Shown here piece by piece: positions 1-4,823 of a DNA stretch of 6,072 nucleotides (position 1 is its first letter; every line of letters starts with the position of its first letter). The notes under the pieces were generated by a model. It made no database searches, was not told the origin of the DNA, and saw only the letters and a list, made by a program, of their open reading frames with translations. Position numbers and translations under genes: made by a program. The DNA comes from Paludibacteraceae bacterium (GTDB lineage Bacteria > Bacteroidota > Bacteroidia > Bacteroidales > Paludibacteraceae), in contig JAFPLG010000067.1 in the NCBI GenBank assembly GCA_017402895.1, positions 1 to 6,072 on the forward strand. Reading direction: 5' to 3'.

Positions 1-2
1 AA

Positions 3-1193
3 AAAGAAACACTTGAAAAATTCAAGACCCAATTGGCCAAAAATTATATAGATGGGTATCCTTACCAGAAGAAACTATGTCTAAAACCCGCAGAAGCAGC
101 TAAAGTGCTTGCTAAGGTTGAAGCTGAGTTGGTAATTAGTAAACGTATTGAAACAATAGAAAAGTCTTATGAACAAGCTCACGAAAATCTGTATAATAAA
201 TATCGTCGACAAACTAGTTTGAACGATGAGTTGCGCGCTTATGACGAACTCTATTATACTTATGAGATACGTAATGGAAATGATACTACGGCCTGGAAAA
301 AAGGTGTTGAGCAAGCGATGGTGTTTGATTCTTTGTGCCAGAAGTTGGTTTCAATCAATGAGCAGACGGAACAACTGTTACCTCAAGTAAAGGCCTTCTC
401 GTCTAAATTGTACAAACTCTATACTGCTGATGTCAAAAAACGCACTGCCACTTGTCCTCAAAATGAGGAGAAACTGAAAGACTATATATCTACTGTTGAA
501 GGATGGCGTTTGGAGAATGTTGTGATGATTAAACTGATGGAGAAAGTTCCCCAGATGGAAGCGGCTTCCAAAGAGTTGTTAGCTTCCACGAACGCCGAAG
601 TGGCCAAAGCATATAAGGATGCAGAGAAAAATGCCTCTATCCAACTGAAAGATGATTATTCGGAATATGGGGTGAATGTAATCAATTGGATGAAGGCGCA
701 GGCACAGTACAAGGAATTGGATCAGATGTATACGACTATTCGTGAGAGCGAGACTAAACTCAACGAGTTGTTGGCTGATAAGACCCTGGGTGATGTGAAG
801 AAAGTATATACTGCTTATGCTAAAGCGCATCCATCTCCTATCACTGAGGATCTGCAGGCTGCCAAGCAGGAGGCACAGAGTGTAATGCAAGTGATAAATG
901 ATTGCGAGCAATTCAGCAAAACACGTCTGAAGATCGCTGAGCAAGACCAGGCTTTGACCGAGCAAGGTAAGAACTTCAAGAACATTGCCAAAGAGTATGC
1001 CAAGTATATGAAGGCGGCTAATCTGGCCTGGACGGCAGAGGCAAGTGCTGATATGAGCCAACTCAATGCTGTATTGGCTGTTCAGTCGAAGATTGCTGCT
1101 GCTTATGCACGTTCGGATGCAGCGGAATTGGACAAGGCGGTAAAGAAGGCCAAAGTGAAGAGTCTGGAGGATATACTCCAACTCATTAAATAA
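3..1193 (+). CDS. Helical coiled-coil-like protein, 5' end outside window (unknown function)
   Basis: I do not recognise this protein. The frame is open from base 3, so the 396 visible residues are the C-terminal part of a longer protein. A TTG at 33-35 could formally start it, but the ten in-frame codons before it (beginning KETLEKFK) continue the same charged helical pattern, so the true start is probably upstream. Composition is rich in Lys, Glu, Ala, Gln and Leu with few Pro or Gly, and heptad-like stretches (for example KLNELL and LTEQGKNFKNIAKEYAKY) suggest long amphipathic helices or a coiled coil. No catalytic motif or membrane segment is visible. It ends with TAA and is followed within 25 bp by a terminator shared with the convergent gene. 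A structural or envelope-associated helical protein is possible, but that is a guess; the missing N-terminus would show whether it is secreted. Confidence 0.8.
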   Translation, partial: KETLEKFKTQLAKNYIDGYPYQKKLCLKPAEAAKVLAKVEAELVISKRIETIEKSYEQAHENLYNKYRRQTSLNDELRAYDELYYTYEIRNGNDTTAWKKGVEQAMVFDSLCQKLVSINEQTEQLLPQVKAFSSKLYKLYTADVKKRTATCPQNEEKLKDYISTVEGWRLENVVMIKLMEKVPQMEAASKELLASTNAEVAKAYKDAEKNASIQLKDDYSEYGVNVINWMKAQAQYKELDQMYTTIRESETKLNELLADKTLGDVKKVYTAYAKAHPSPITEDLQAAKQEAQSVMQVINDCEQFSKTRLKIAEQDQALTEQGKNFKNIAKEYAKYMKAANLAWTAEASADMSQLNAVLAVQSKIAAAYARSDAAELDKAVKKAKVKSLEDILQLIK

Positions 1194-1214
1194 TTGACCA
1201 TTAAGGCACATACA

Positions 1215-1245
1215 AATAAGCACTCCTCCGCCGGGAGTGCTTATT
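1215..1245. terminator. Bidirectional intrinsic terminator between convergent genes
   Basis: A perfect 12-bp inverted repeat (AATAAGCACTCC at 1215-1226 and its complement at 1234-1245) encloses a 7-nt loop. It lies 21 bp after the stop of the plus-strand helical gene. It also overlaps the TAA stop of the minus-strand 126-residue gene (1241-1243), so that stop codon is part of the stem. T-richness after the stem is modest on both strands (TTATTGTTTG on plus, TTATTTGTATG on minus), so efficiency may depend on the stem. Confidence 0.8.
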
Positions 1246-1621
1246 GTTTGCCTCGAAGTTGGACGGAGAGGGAGGCGATGATGAAACCACGGAGGGTGCT
1301 ATAATACTTATCAGTGTTAGTGCCGATAAATTTGGCATTGGCGCGAGTCACATTACGGCGGGCCTGGTTGTTGTACTGTTCGTAGCGAGTCTGCCAATAA
1401 GCAAGACGCTCGGGATCGGTCATCTCGGATTTACACTGGCGGACAGCTTGGGAGAAATTACTAATGGCACGTTTTCGGCTTTCAGCCAGAGGGCCGGTAT
1501 ACGGGTTCATCACAGCATAGGCATGTGTGCGACCGTTGCGCGTGCGCATAACGATACGTTCCTTAGAGGAAATTTTGCCACTGAAGTGGTCAAAAGGGAG
1601 TGCTGGTTCTACTTTAGCCAT
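1241..1621 (-). CDS. Small basic protein of unknown function (126 aa)
   Basis: I do not recognise a named family. The protein starts at an ATG (complement of 1619-1621), preceded on the minus strand by an A-rich stretch (GAAAGAACAGAATAAT) as is common in Bacteroidota, where strong Shine-Dalgarno sequences are often absent. It is rich in Arg and Lys, with no signal peptide or membrane segment, so it is probably cytoplasmic. The N-terminal half has a glycine/basic patch (SGKISSKERIVMRTRNGRTH), followed by a helical middle (SQAVRQCKSEMTDPERLAYW) and a Tyr/Arg-rich C-terminus. The layout faintly resembles small Bacteroidales proteins that begin with a GK(x)nVxRxxxGRTxxY pattern, some of them phage-linked, but this is from memory and weak. 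Nucleic-acid binding is possible given the charge. It has its own promoter and a long repeat-filled leader. Its stop codon lies inside the shared terminator stem. Confidence 0.75.
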   Translation of the reverse strand: MAKVEPALPFDHFSGKISSKERIVMRTRNGRTHAYAVMNPYTGPLAESRKRAISNFSQAVRQCKSEMTDPERLAYWQTRYEQYNNQARRNVTRANAKFIGTNTDKYYSTLRGFIIASLSVQLRGKQ

Positions 1622-1640
1622 ATTATTCTGTTCTTTCGGT

Positions 1641-1657
1641 TAGATTAGCCTAATCTA
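1641..1657. repeat. 17-bp palindrome in the leader of the 126-aa gene
   Basis: TAGATTAG, one C, then CTAATCTA: a perfect 8-bp inverted repeat around a single base. It lies about 20 bp before the ATG of the 126-residue gene and joins directly to the 11-bp array. A one-base loop makes a DNA operator more likely than an RNA hairpin. Confidence 0.6.
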
Positions 1658-1750
1658 TCGTGTATCTAACGTATATCTATCGTGTATCTATCGTATATCT
1701 AACGTGTTTGACATGAGATTGACATGATACAAACACGAGGGAAACACGGT
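1652..1750. repeat. 11-bp tandem array (about nine units in one phase)
   Basis: Five clear units with consensus TATCTAWCGTR run from 1652 to 1706 (1652-1662, 1663-1673, 1674-1684, 1685-1695, 1696-1706). The next bases keep the same 11-bp phase with changed sequence: TTGACATGA at 1708 and again at 1719, then AAACACG at 1731 and again at 1742. The T/A and G/A variants among the clear units also give a partial 22-bp alternation. The whole array lies between the predicted start of transcription of the 126-residue gene (about 1745-1748) and its ATG, so it should be transcribed as leader RNA. The period is near one DNA helical turn, so units would face the same side of the helix. Confidence 0.75.
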
Positions 1751-1751
1751 G

Positions 1752-1782
1752 CAAAGGTACGGAAAAATTTGGATATACGCAA
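1752..1782 (-). promoter_or_regulatory. Bacteroidota-type promoter for the 126-aa gene
   Basis: Read on the minus strand: -33 TTG (complement of 1780-1782), exactly 20 nt of spacer, then -7 box TACCTTTG (complement of 1752-1759), matching TAnnTTTG. Transcription should begin near 1745-1748, giving a leader of about 125 nt. The promoter lies only about 37 bp after the stop of the HD-domain gene, and no clear terminator separates them, so read-through is possible. Confidence 0.75.
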
Positions 1783-1789
1783 ATTTTTT

Positions 1790-1815
1790 AAGACAAAAGT
1801 CGAAAGACGAAAGAC
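1790..1815. repeat. GAAAGAC short tandem repeat after the HD gene
   Basis: GAAAGAC at 1802-1808 and 1809-1815, preceded by the related AAAAGTC (1795-1801) and AAGAC (1790-1794): 7-bp units just past the HD gene stop codon. The same heptamer occurs at 2530 and 2553 in the AGACC repeat on the other side of that gene, so the HD gene is flanked by related micro-repeats. Confidence 0.55.
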
Positions 1816-1818
1816 GGG

Positions 1819-2442
1819 TTAGGTTGTTTGAAGGCGCTGGTTGTTATACCATTCTTGGCAGAGGGTGCGAAGGCGCGGTTCGTCGCGGATGATGGAGCGG
1901 AGGACTTCCAGGCTGCGCACGTTGCGTTCGGAATTTAACCACAGGCGCATGTATCCTCCTTCGGCATATTTCTCCAACAGGTGTTCCCGGCTTCGCCGGT
2001 ATAGCTGCTCGAAGTCCCCATCGGGGTACATCTTCGCGCTATAGGCCATCGTGCGATGCACCACGGTAATCGGGTCTATCTGCCGGTCCGCCTCGGCCAC
2101 AATCGCGCCATAGATCGTGCGGGGCGGGTTCTTGGAACTGGCACGATGGTCTTCGACGGCATCACGCATGACAAGCAGTTGTTCTTCCGTAAACCACTGG
2201 CGCAGCACAGGATCTGCCATCAGTATCTCGCCCGAGTGGATATGATGCTTCTCGCGGTCGAAACGCAAGCCTAAGTCATGGTAGGCAGCAATCACATACG
2301 CCATCTGCTCATCGGCTCCATGCTCGCGTGCCAGTTTGAGACTCTCGTTGATCACCGCCTCGGCATGGTCGCGTCGGTGTCCACCGTCAAAGGCCTCGTA
2401 CCGGGGCAAGATAACTTGCTCTATGTATTGATGTAGGGTCAT
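1819..2442 (-). CDS. HD-domain protein, putative metal-dependent phosphohydrolase (207 aa)
   Basis: The motif order fits the HD superfamily: His26 in GGHRRDHAEAV, the His55-Asp56 doublet in AAYHDLG, a histidine cluster at 66, 67 and 69 in KHHIHSGE, His99 in VEDHR, and Asp119 in EADRQID. These would form a divalent metal site; HD proteins typically hydrolyse phosphate esters of nucleotides or related compounds, but the substrate cannot be told here. It has no signal peptide or membrane segment, and at 207 residues it is a stand-alone domain. The ATG at 2440-2442 is preferred. The in-frame TTG at 2452-2454, four codons upstream, is part of the -7 promoter box and would not lie in the transcript. 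The predicted transcription start is only a few bases before the ATG, so the mRNA is nearly leaderless. It is divergent from the 94-residue secreted protein. The HD superfamily call is firm; the specific function is open. Confidence 0.88.
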   Translation of the reverse strand: MTLHQYIEQVILPRYEAFDGGHRRDHAEAVINESLKLAREHGADEQMAYVIAAYHDLGLRFDREKHHIHSGEILMADPVLRQWFTEEQLLVMRDAVEDHRASSKNPPRTIYGAIVAEADRQIDPITVVHRTMAYSAKMYPDGDFEQLYRRSREHLLEKYAEGGYMRLWLNSERNVRSLEVLRSIIRDEPRLRTLCQEWYNNQRLQTT

Positions 2443-2451
2443 ATTCGACGA

Positions 2452-2482
2452 CAAAGGTACAAAAAAAATCCCACATACGCAA
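2452..2482 (-). promoter_or_regulatory. Promoter for the HD gene, nearly leaderless
   Basis: On the minus strand: -33 TTG (complement of 2480-2482), a 20-nt spacer, then -7 box TACCTTTG (complement of 2452-2459). Transcription should start around 2445-2448, three to six bases before the ATG at 2442. The -33 TTG sits inside a small palindrome, ACGCTTGCGT (2477-2486). The 31-bp promoter matches the one at 1752-1782 at 24 positions, including TTGCGTAT at the -33 end and GTACCTTTG at the -7 end. Confidence 0.75.
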
Positions 2483-2503
2483 GCGTACGCGAGATTTTTT
2501 TGT

Positions 2504-2559
2504 AGACCGGCGCTATGCGCCTCAAAGCAGAAAGACCGCTTCGCTCAAAGTAGAAAGAC
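2504..2559. repeat. AGACC/hairpin micro-repeat, two units
   Basis: Two units share one design: AGACC, then a short inverted repeat, then TCAAAGYAGAA leading into the next AGAC. Unit one has AGACC at 2504-2508 and the hairpin GGCGC-TAT-GCGCC at 2509-2521. Unit two has AGACC at 2533-2537 and the mini-hairpin GCTTCGC at 2538-2544. The linkers TCAAAGCAGAAAGAC and TCAAAGTAGAAAGAC differ at one base. The AGACCGCTT core recurs inside the DUF2490 coding sequence at 3940-4015. The element lies upstream of the HD promoter and does not overlap a supported gene. Confidence 0.6.
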
Positions 2560-2670
2560 AAAAGAGGGGCGTTTATGATTCAAAATGTTCAAAAATACGT
2601 GATTTTGTGTGCGTTTTAGGAAATATTGAACATAAAATGGCAGGATAAGATAGCATTTGGGGGATTTTAT

Positions 2671-2701
2671 TTGGTCGGGTCGTGAAAAGGCAGTAATTTT
2701 G
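2671..2701 (+). promoter_or_regulatory. Promoter for the 94-aa secreted protein
   Basis: A -33 TTG at 2671-2673, exactly 20 nt of spacer, then -7 box TAATTTTG at 2694-2701, matching TAnnTTTG. The predicted transcription start is near 2705-2708, giving a leader of about 105 nt. The stretch from 2560 to 2670, between the micro-repeat and this promoter, is AT-rich and shows nothing else I can support. Confidence 0.7.
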
Positions 2702-2706
2702 CAGCG

Positions 2707-2812
2707 TTTTTCGATGGCGTCTGCTCTCAAGGTACGCCAGACAGGCGGGATGCCCACGCATTGGCGCGAACGAAAAACTAGGTATTAGTACTGTTAAAAG
2801 AAAGGAACAATT
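2707..2812 (+). promoter_or_regulatory. Possibly structured 5' leader with ribosome binding site
   Basis: This is the predicted transcribed leader of the 94-residue gene. It contains a 6-bp stem, TGGCGT (2715-2720) with ACGCCA (2734-2739), and an overlapping alternative, GTCTG (2719-2723) with CAGAC (2738-2742). The two cannot form together. Further GC-rich pieces (GGGATGCCC, ATGC-CCAC-GCAT) follow up to about 2765. The 3' part is A-rich and ends in an AGGA ribosome binding site (2803-2806), six bases before the ATG at 2813. I cannot match it to a known riboswitch class. A regulatory leader is plausible, but only by inspection of base pairing. Confidence 0.4.
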
Positions 2813-3097
2813 ATGAAACGTTTCTTGATGACGATGACAACAGCAGTTGTCTTATTAACAGGAGTAATCGTAGCGGATGCCGCAAAAATAACAGATCAAT
2901 TTACTGTTCGCTTCCGCGAGGATACCCTGGTGGTTTGCTCCACGCAGATGGAGGAAGCGAGAATTTACACGATGGATGGACGGATGCTCCTCCGTGAGGT
3001 TGGCAATTATGCCGAGTTTGAATTAGTGCCCGGCACGTACAGACTCTACGCCAAAGTAGGAGACAAGATGGAACGCCGTCGTATCGAATTACGCTAA
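2813..3097 (+). CDS. Small secreted beta-rich protein (94 aa)
   Basis: The N-terminus is a signal peptide: Lys2-Arg3, a hydrophobic core around residues 10-20, and a likely cleavage after Ala21 or Ala23. Only about 70 residues remain. The mature part has alternating hydrophobic residues typical of beta strands, with the turn IYTMDGRMLL (51-60) and then VPGTYRLYAKVGD (72-84). This order (strand, D/N-G-R turn, strand, P/A-G-x-Y strand) resembles the C-terminal sorting domain of the type IX secretion system and small DUF3244-like Bacteroides proteins. Here it is nearly the whole mature protein rather than a tail on a large one. Cys42 is the only cysteine, and no lipobox is present. It has its own promoter and leader, a clear ribosome binding site and a strong terminator 24 bp after its stop, so it is a single-gene unit. 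Export is well supported; the exact role and whether it uses type IX secretion are not. Confidence 0.8.
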   Translation: MKRFLMTMTTAVVLLTGVIVADAAKITDQFTVRFREDTLVVCSTQMEEARIYTMDGRMLLREVGNYAEFELVPGTYRLYAKVGDKMERRRIELR

Positions 3098-3120
3098 ACG
3101 AATGGTAAAGCGAAAAAAAG

Positions 3121-3154
3121 AAGAGTGCACCCAGGCGGTGCACTCTTTGTTTTT
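3121..3154. terminator. Strong bidirectional intrinsic terminator
   Basis: AAGAGTGCACC (3121-3131) pairs perfectly with 3137-3147 across the 5-nt loop CAGGC, an 11-bp stem. T-tracts follow in both directions: TGTTTTT on the plus strand, and TTCTTTTTTT on the minus strand (the complement of the A-run before 3121). It ends transcription of the 94-residue gene and of the four-gene minus-strand operon, whose last stop codon is at 3155-3157. Confidence 0.9.
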
Positions 3155-4024
3155 CTACCAGTCGAGCGAATAGGCTATGCCTATAGCATGGACGAAGGAT
3201 TTCTCTTCGGTGAGTTCGACATAGGACTTCTTCTTAGTGACGTTGATATCCCGGTCGTAGCCATACTGGAAGCGATAGAAGAAATCGAGGCTGCTGAGTT
3301 TGGTCAGACGCCAACGGACACCTGCCTGGGTGCGGACTTGGCTGATATATTGGCGGCCGTCCTTTTGTTGGTACTCGGGCGCGTTGAGCGTGTTCTCCAG
3401 TTCCACCCAAAGGTAGGGTTTGACGGGACGGCTCATGACGGTATATTCGAATCCGATGCGGCTACGCAGCAGCCAGTTGTAGCGGTTCTTCTCCAGCAGA
3501 TTGACGGAGTCGGTGCGCATATCGCATAGTGCCCGTTCGCGCAGATAGAGCTTGACACGCTCGTTCTTCCATGTGCCGGTGACGCCAAAGAAGACGCGAT
3601 GGCGGAGGAACTCGTTGGGGTCGGACCATCCCTTGTTGCCCAAGAGGCGCAGGGTATAACCGGCATCCATCTTGAAATAAGGGATAGGCGCATACGCGAG
3701 GGAGAGCGTAGTGTAGGACTTATAGAACGAGGCTCCGTAGGCGGTGTCGGCCGAGAGGTTCTTGGCCGTGGTGCCGGAGAGGTTGTCCATGAGGTTGAAA
3801 CGCAGTTCCTCGTCAAGGGAGAGGCGGACACCGCATTTCCACTTCTTGGTGAACGAAGCACCCAGACGCATCTGGACGGTTTGTTCGGTGGTTGCGCCTG
3901 TGGAAGCGTAGTCGACGGCAAATGTTGGCAAGGCCAACAAGACCGCTAACGCTGTTAGACCGGCTATGAATAGCCTGTTAGACCGCTTTGCTGTTAGACC
4001 GCTTGCGCTGTTAGATTTTCTCAT
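3155..4024 (-). CDS. DUF2490-type outer-membrane beta-barrel protein (289 aa)
   Basis: After the signal peptide (hydrophobic core about 18-32, cleavage likely after Ala36 in PTFA) the protein is a run of alternating amphipathic strands such as GASFYKSYTTLSLAYAP, KLYLRERAL and RIGFEYTVM, with polar turns, and it ends in Trp (AYSLDW). An aromatic last residue is typical of outer-membrane barrels. Key features resembling DUF2490 are LRHRVFFGVTGTW, the ENRYNWLLRSR-like segment, and VKPYLWVELENTL. The ATG overlaps the DUF4956 stop codon as ATGA, so the start is firm and translation is probably coupled. It is the last gene of the operon and ends at the strong terminator. Oddly, the first 30 or so codons come from copies of an AGACC/hairpin repeat (3940-4015), giving an unusually long n-region with SN and LTA-like segments. 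A channel or surface role is inferred from location only. Confidence 0.85.
   Translation of the reverse strand: MRKSNSASGLTAKRSNRLFIAGLTALAVLLALPTFAVDYASTGATTEQTVQMRLGASFTKKWKCGVRLSLDEELRFNLMDNLSGTTAKNLSADTAYGASFYKSYTTLSLAYAPIPYFKMDAGYTLRLLGNKGWSDPNEFLRHRVFFGVTGTWKNERVKLYLRERALCDMRTDSVNLLEKNRYNWLLRSRIGFEYTVMSRPVKPYLWVELENTLNAPEYQQKDGRQYISQVRTQAGVRWRLTKLSSLDFFYRFQYGYDRDINVTKKKSYVELTEEKSFVHAIGIAYSLDW
3940..4015. repeat. AGACC/hairpin micro-repeat within the DUF2490 signal peptide
   Basis: On the plus strand, TGTTAGACC occurs at 3953-3961, 3976-3984 and 3992-4000, with a related AGACC at 3940-3944 and a partial TGTTAGA at 4009-4015. Between the copies lie short inverted repeats: GCTAACGC-like at 3945-3952, GGCTAT-GA-ATAGCC at 3962-3975 (6-bp stem), GCTTTGC at 3985-3991 and GCTTGCGC at 4001-4008. 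This is the same architecture as the intergenic element at 2504-2559 with a different linker (TGTT instead of TCAAAGYAGAA). The copies are read in different frames: GLTA for some and RSNR or SNS for others. Confidence 0.75.
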
Positions 4025-4776
4025 TTGAACTTGGTGATTTGGTCGATACTATTGTTGATCTTGCCGGGCTCGAGGGGGTAAGTCATCTTGATATAGGCTA
4101 CGTCGCGAAGGAAGTCGATATGGCCGATTTCGATGTCAAGCACCTGAAGGCCCGTGCGTTCCTGCAGGTCGGCAATCAGCGCCTCACGGTTCTCGGGACG
4201 GATATTCTCGATGCGCTCGTAGAGGATAATCTTGGTGGACGTACGTTTGCGGTTGGTCCACAACTCAAATCCGTAGGCCAGGCAGAAGATGAACACGTTG
4301 GCCAGCACAAGGAGGTACCAAGCCAGTCCGTCGGCCTTGAGGCTGAGGGAGTTGATGATAGAGACGGCAATGATGATAAACAGATAGGTCATCTCGCGGA
4401 TAGGCACGGTCTCTGTACGGTAGCGGATCATGCCGAAGATAGCGAACAGACCCAACACAAAGCCCGTCTGGATGTCGAGGATCTGCATCAGCCAAAGCAG
4501 CAAGAACATCGCACTGGAAAAGAGCATGAAGGTCACATAATAATCGCGGCGACGACTATAACGATAGTAGATACCATAGACGATAGCCCATGTGATGAGC
4601 AGGTTGAAGAGGAACATGAGCGGCATGGAGATGGCATTGGCACTCACGTGCAACCAGTCGGCAAGGGCGTTCATGACATAGGAGATGCTGTCCGTAGCTC
4701 CGAAGCGCTCGGCGATAGATGGGTCATTCTCGAGGAACTCGAGAGTTGGATTTGCTAAATCAAGTTGTAATAACAT
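4021..4776 (-). CDS. DUF4956 family membrane protein (251 aa)
   Basis: The hallmark DUF4956 block is clear: GFVLGLFAIFGMIRYRTE (105-122), followed by PIREMTYLF (125-133) and an isoleucine-rich segment to about 146. Membrane segments are roughly 52-71, 82-100, 104-117, 129-146 and 153-171. The arginine-rich loop YSRRRD (73-78) after the first and the basic WTNRKR (173-178) after the last are probably cytosolic. The C-terminal 70 residues form a soluble alpha/beta region (ILYERIENI, ALIADLQERTG, VAYIKMTY) resembling a small ferredoxin-like domain. The family has no established biochemical function but is commonly found next to VTC-domain proteins, as here. The ATG at 4774-4776 lies 33 bp after the VTC stop, and the gap is occupied by the GGGTTAT repeat. 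Its stop overlaps the DUF2490 start. It probably anchors or partners the VTC protein at the inner membrane. Confidence 0.92.
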   Translation of the reverse strand: MLLQLDLANPTLEFLENDPSIAERFGATDSISYVMNALADWLHVSANAISMPLMFLFNLLITWAIVYGIYYRYSRRRDYYVTFMLFSSAMFLLLWLMQILDIQTGFVLGLFAIFGMIRYRTETVPIREMTYLFIIIAVSIINSLSLKADGLAWYLLVLANVFIFCLAYGFELWTNRKRTSTKIILYERIENIRPENREALIADLQERTGLQVLDIEIGHIDFLRDVAYIKMTYPLEPGKINNSIDQITKFK

Positions 4777-4785
4777 ATTATTGAG

Positions 4786-4823
4786 GGGTTATGGGTTATG
4801 GGTTATGGGTTATGGGTTATGGG
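4786..4823. repeat. GGGTTAT heptamer x5, G-quadruplex-capable
   Basis: Five perfect copies of GGGTTAT (4786, 4793, 4800, 4807, 4814) end in a further GGG (4821-4823): six runs of three or more G separated by 4-nt TTAT loops on the plus strand. This meets the usual G-quadruplex pattern. The plus strand is the template for the surrounding minus-strand operon, so the mRNA carries the C-rich strand. The array covers the last codons and TAA stop of the VTC gene (stop 4810-4812) and runs to within 10 bp of the DUF4956 start codon. Confidence 0.9.

Noticed and set aside
579..1223. A 214-codon minus-strand open frame opposite the helical protein
   Set aside because: It is the antisense shadow of a convincing plus-strand protein, is rich in Leu, Cys and Ile with no domain pattern, and has no promoter or ribosome binding site I can see.
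1663..1706. TRAP-like leader RNA (UAG triplets repeating in the transcript)
   Set aside because: The triplets recur every 11 nt, about twice the spacing TRAP needs, there are too few, and the organism type does not fit.
1652..1750. CRISPR array or plasmid iterons
   Set aside because: Units are 11 bp with no unique spacers, and no cas or replication-initiator gene is nearby; the array lies in a gene leader.
2477..2500. Small palindrome followed by a T-run as a terminator
   Set aside because: The stem ACGC/GCGT is only 4 bp with a 2-base loop, the T-run is not directly after it, and no plus-strand gene ends here; it overlaps the HD promoter.
2545..2761. Two overlapping minus-strand open frames of 62-70 codons in the 370-bp gap
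   Set aside because: They cover a consensus plus-strand promoter, its leader and the micro-repeat, and their translations show no recognisable protein pattern.
4039..4758. A 239-codon plus-strand open frame opposite DUF4956
   Set aside because: The minus strand carries a clear DUF4956 protein with membrane segments; the plus frame is its complement, with a composition biased to Asp, His, Glu and Val.
4786..4823. Telomere-like array suggesting a linear replicon end
   Set aside because: The unit only resembles telomeric repeats. It is short, internal, and lies between two operon genes.
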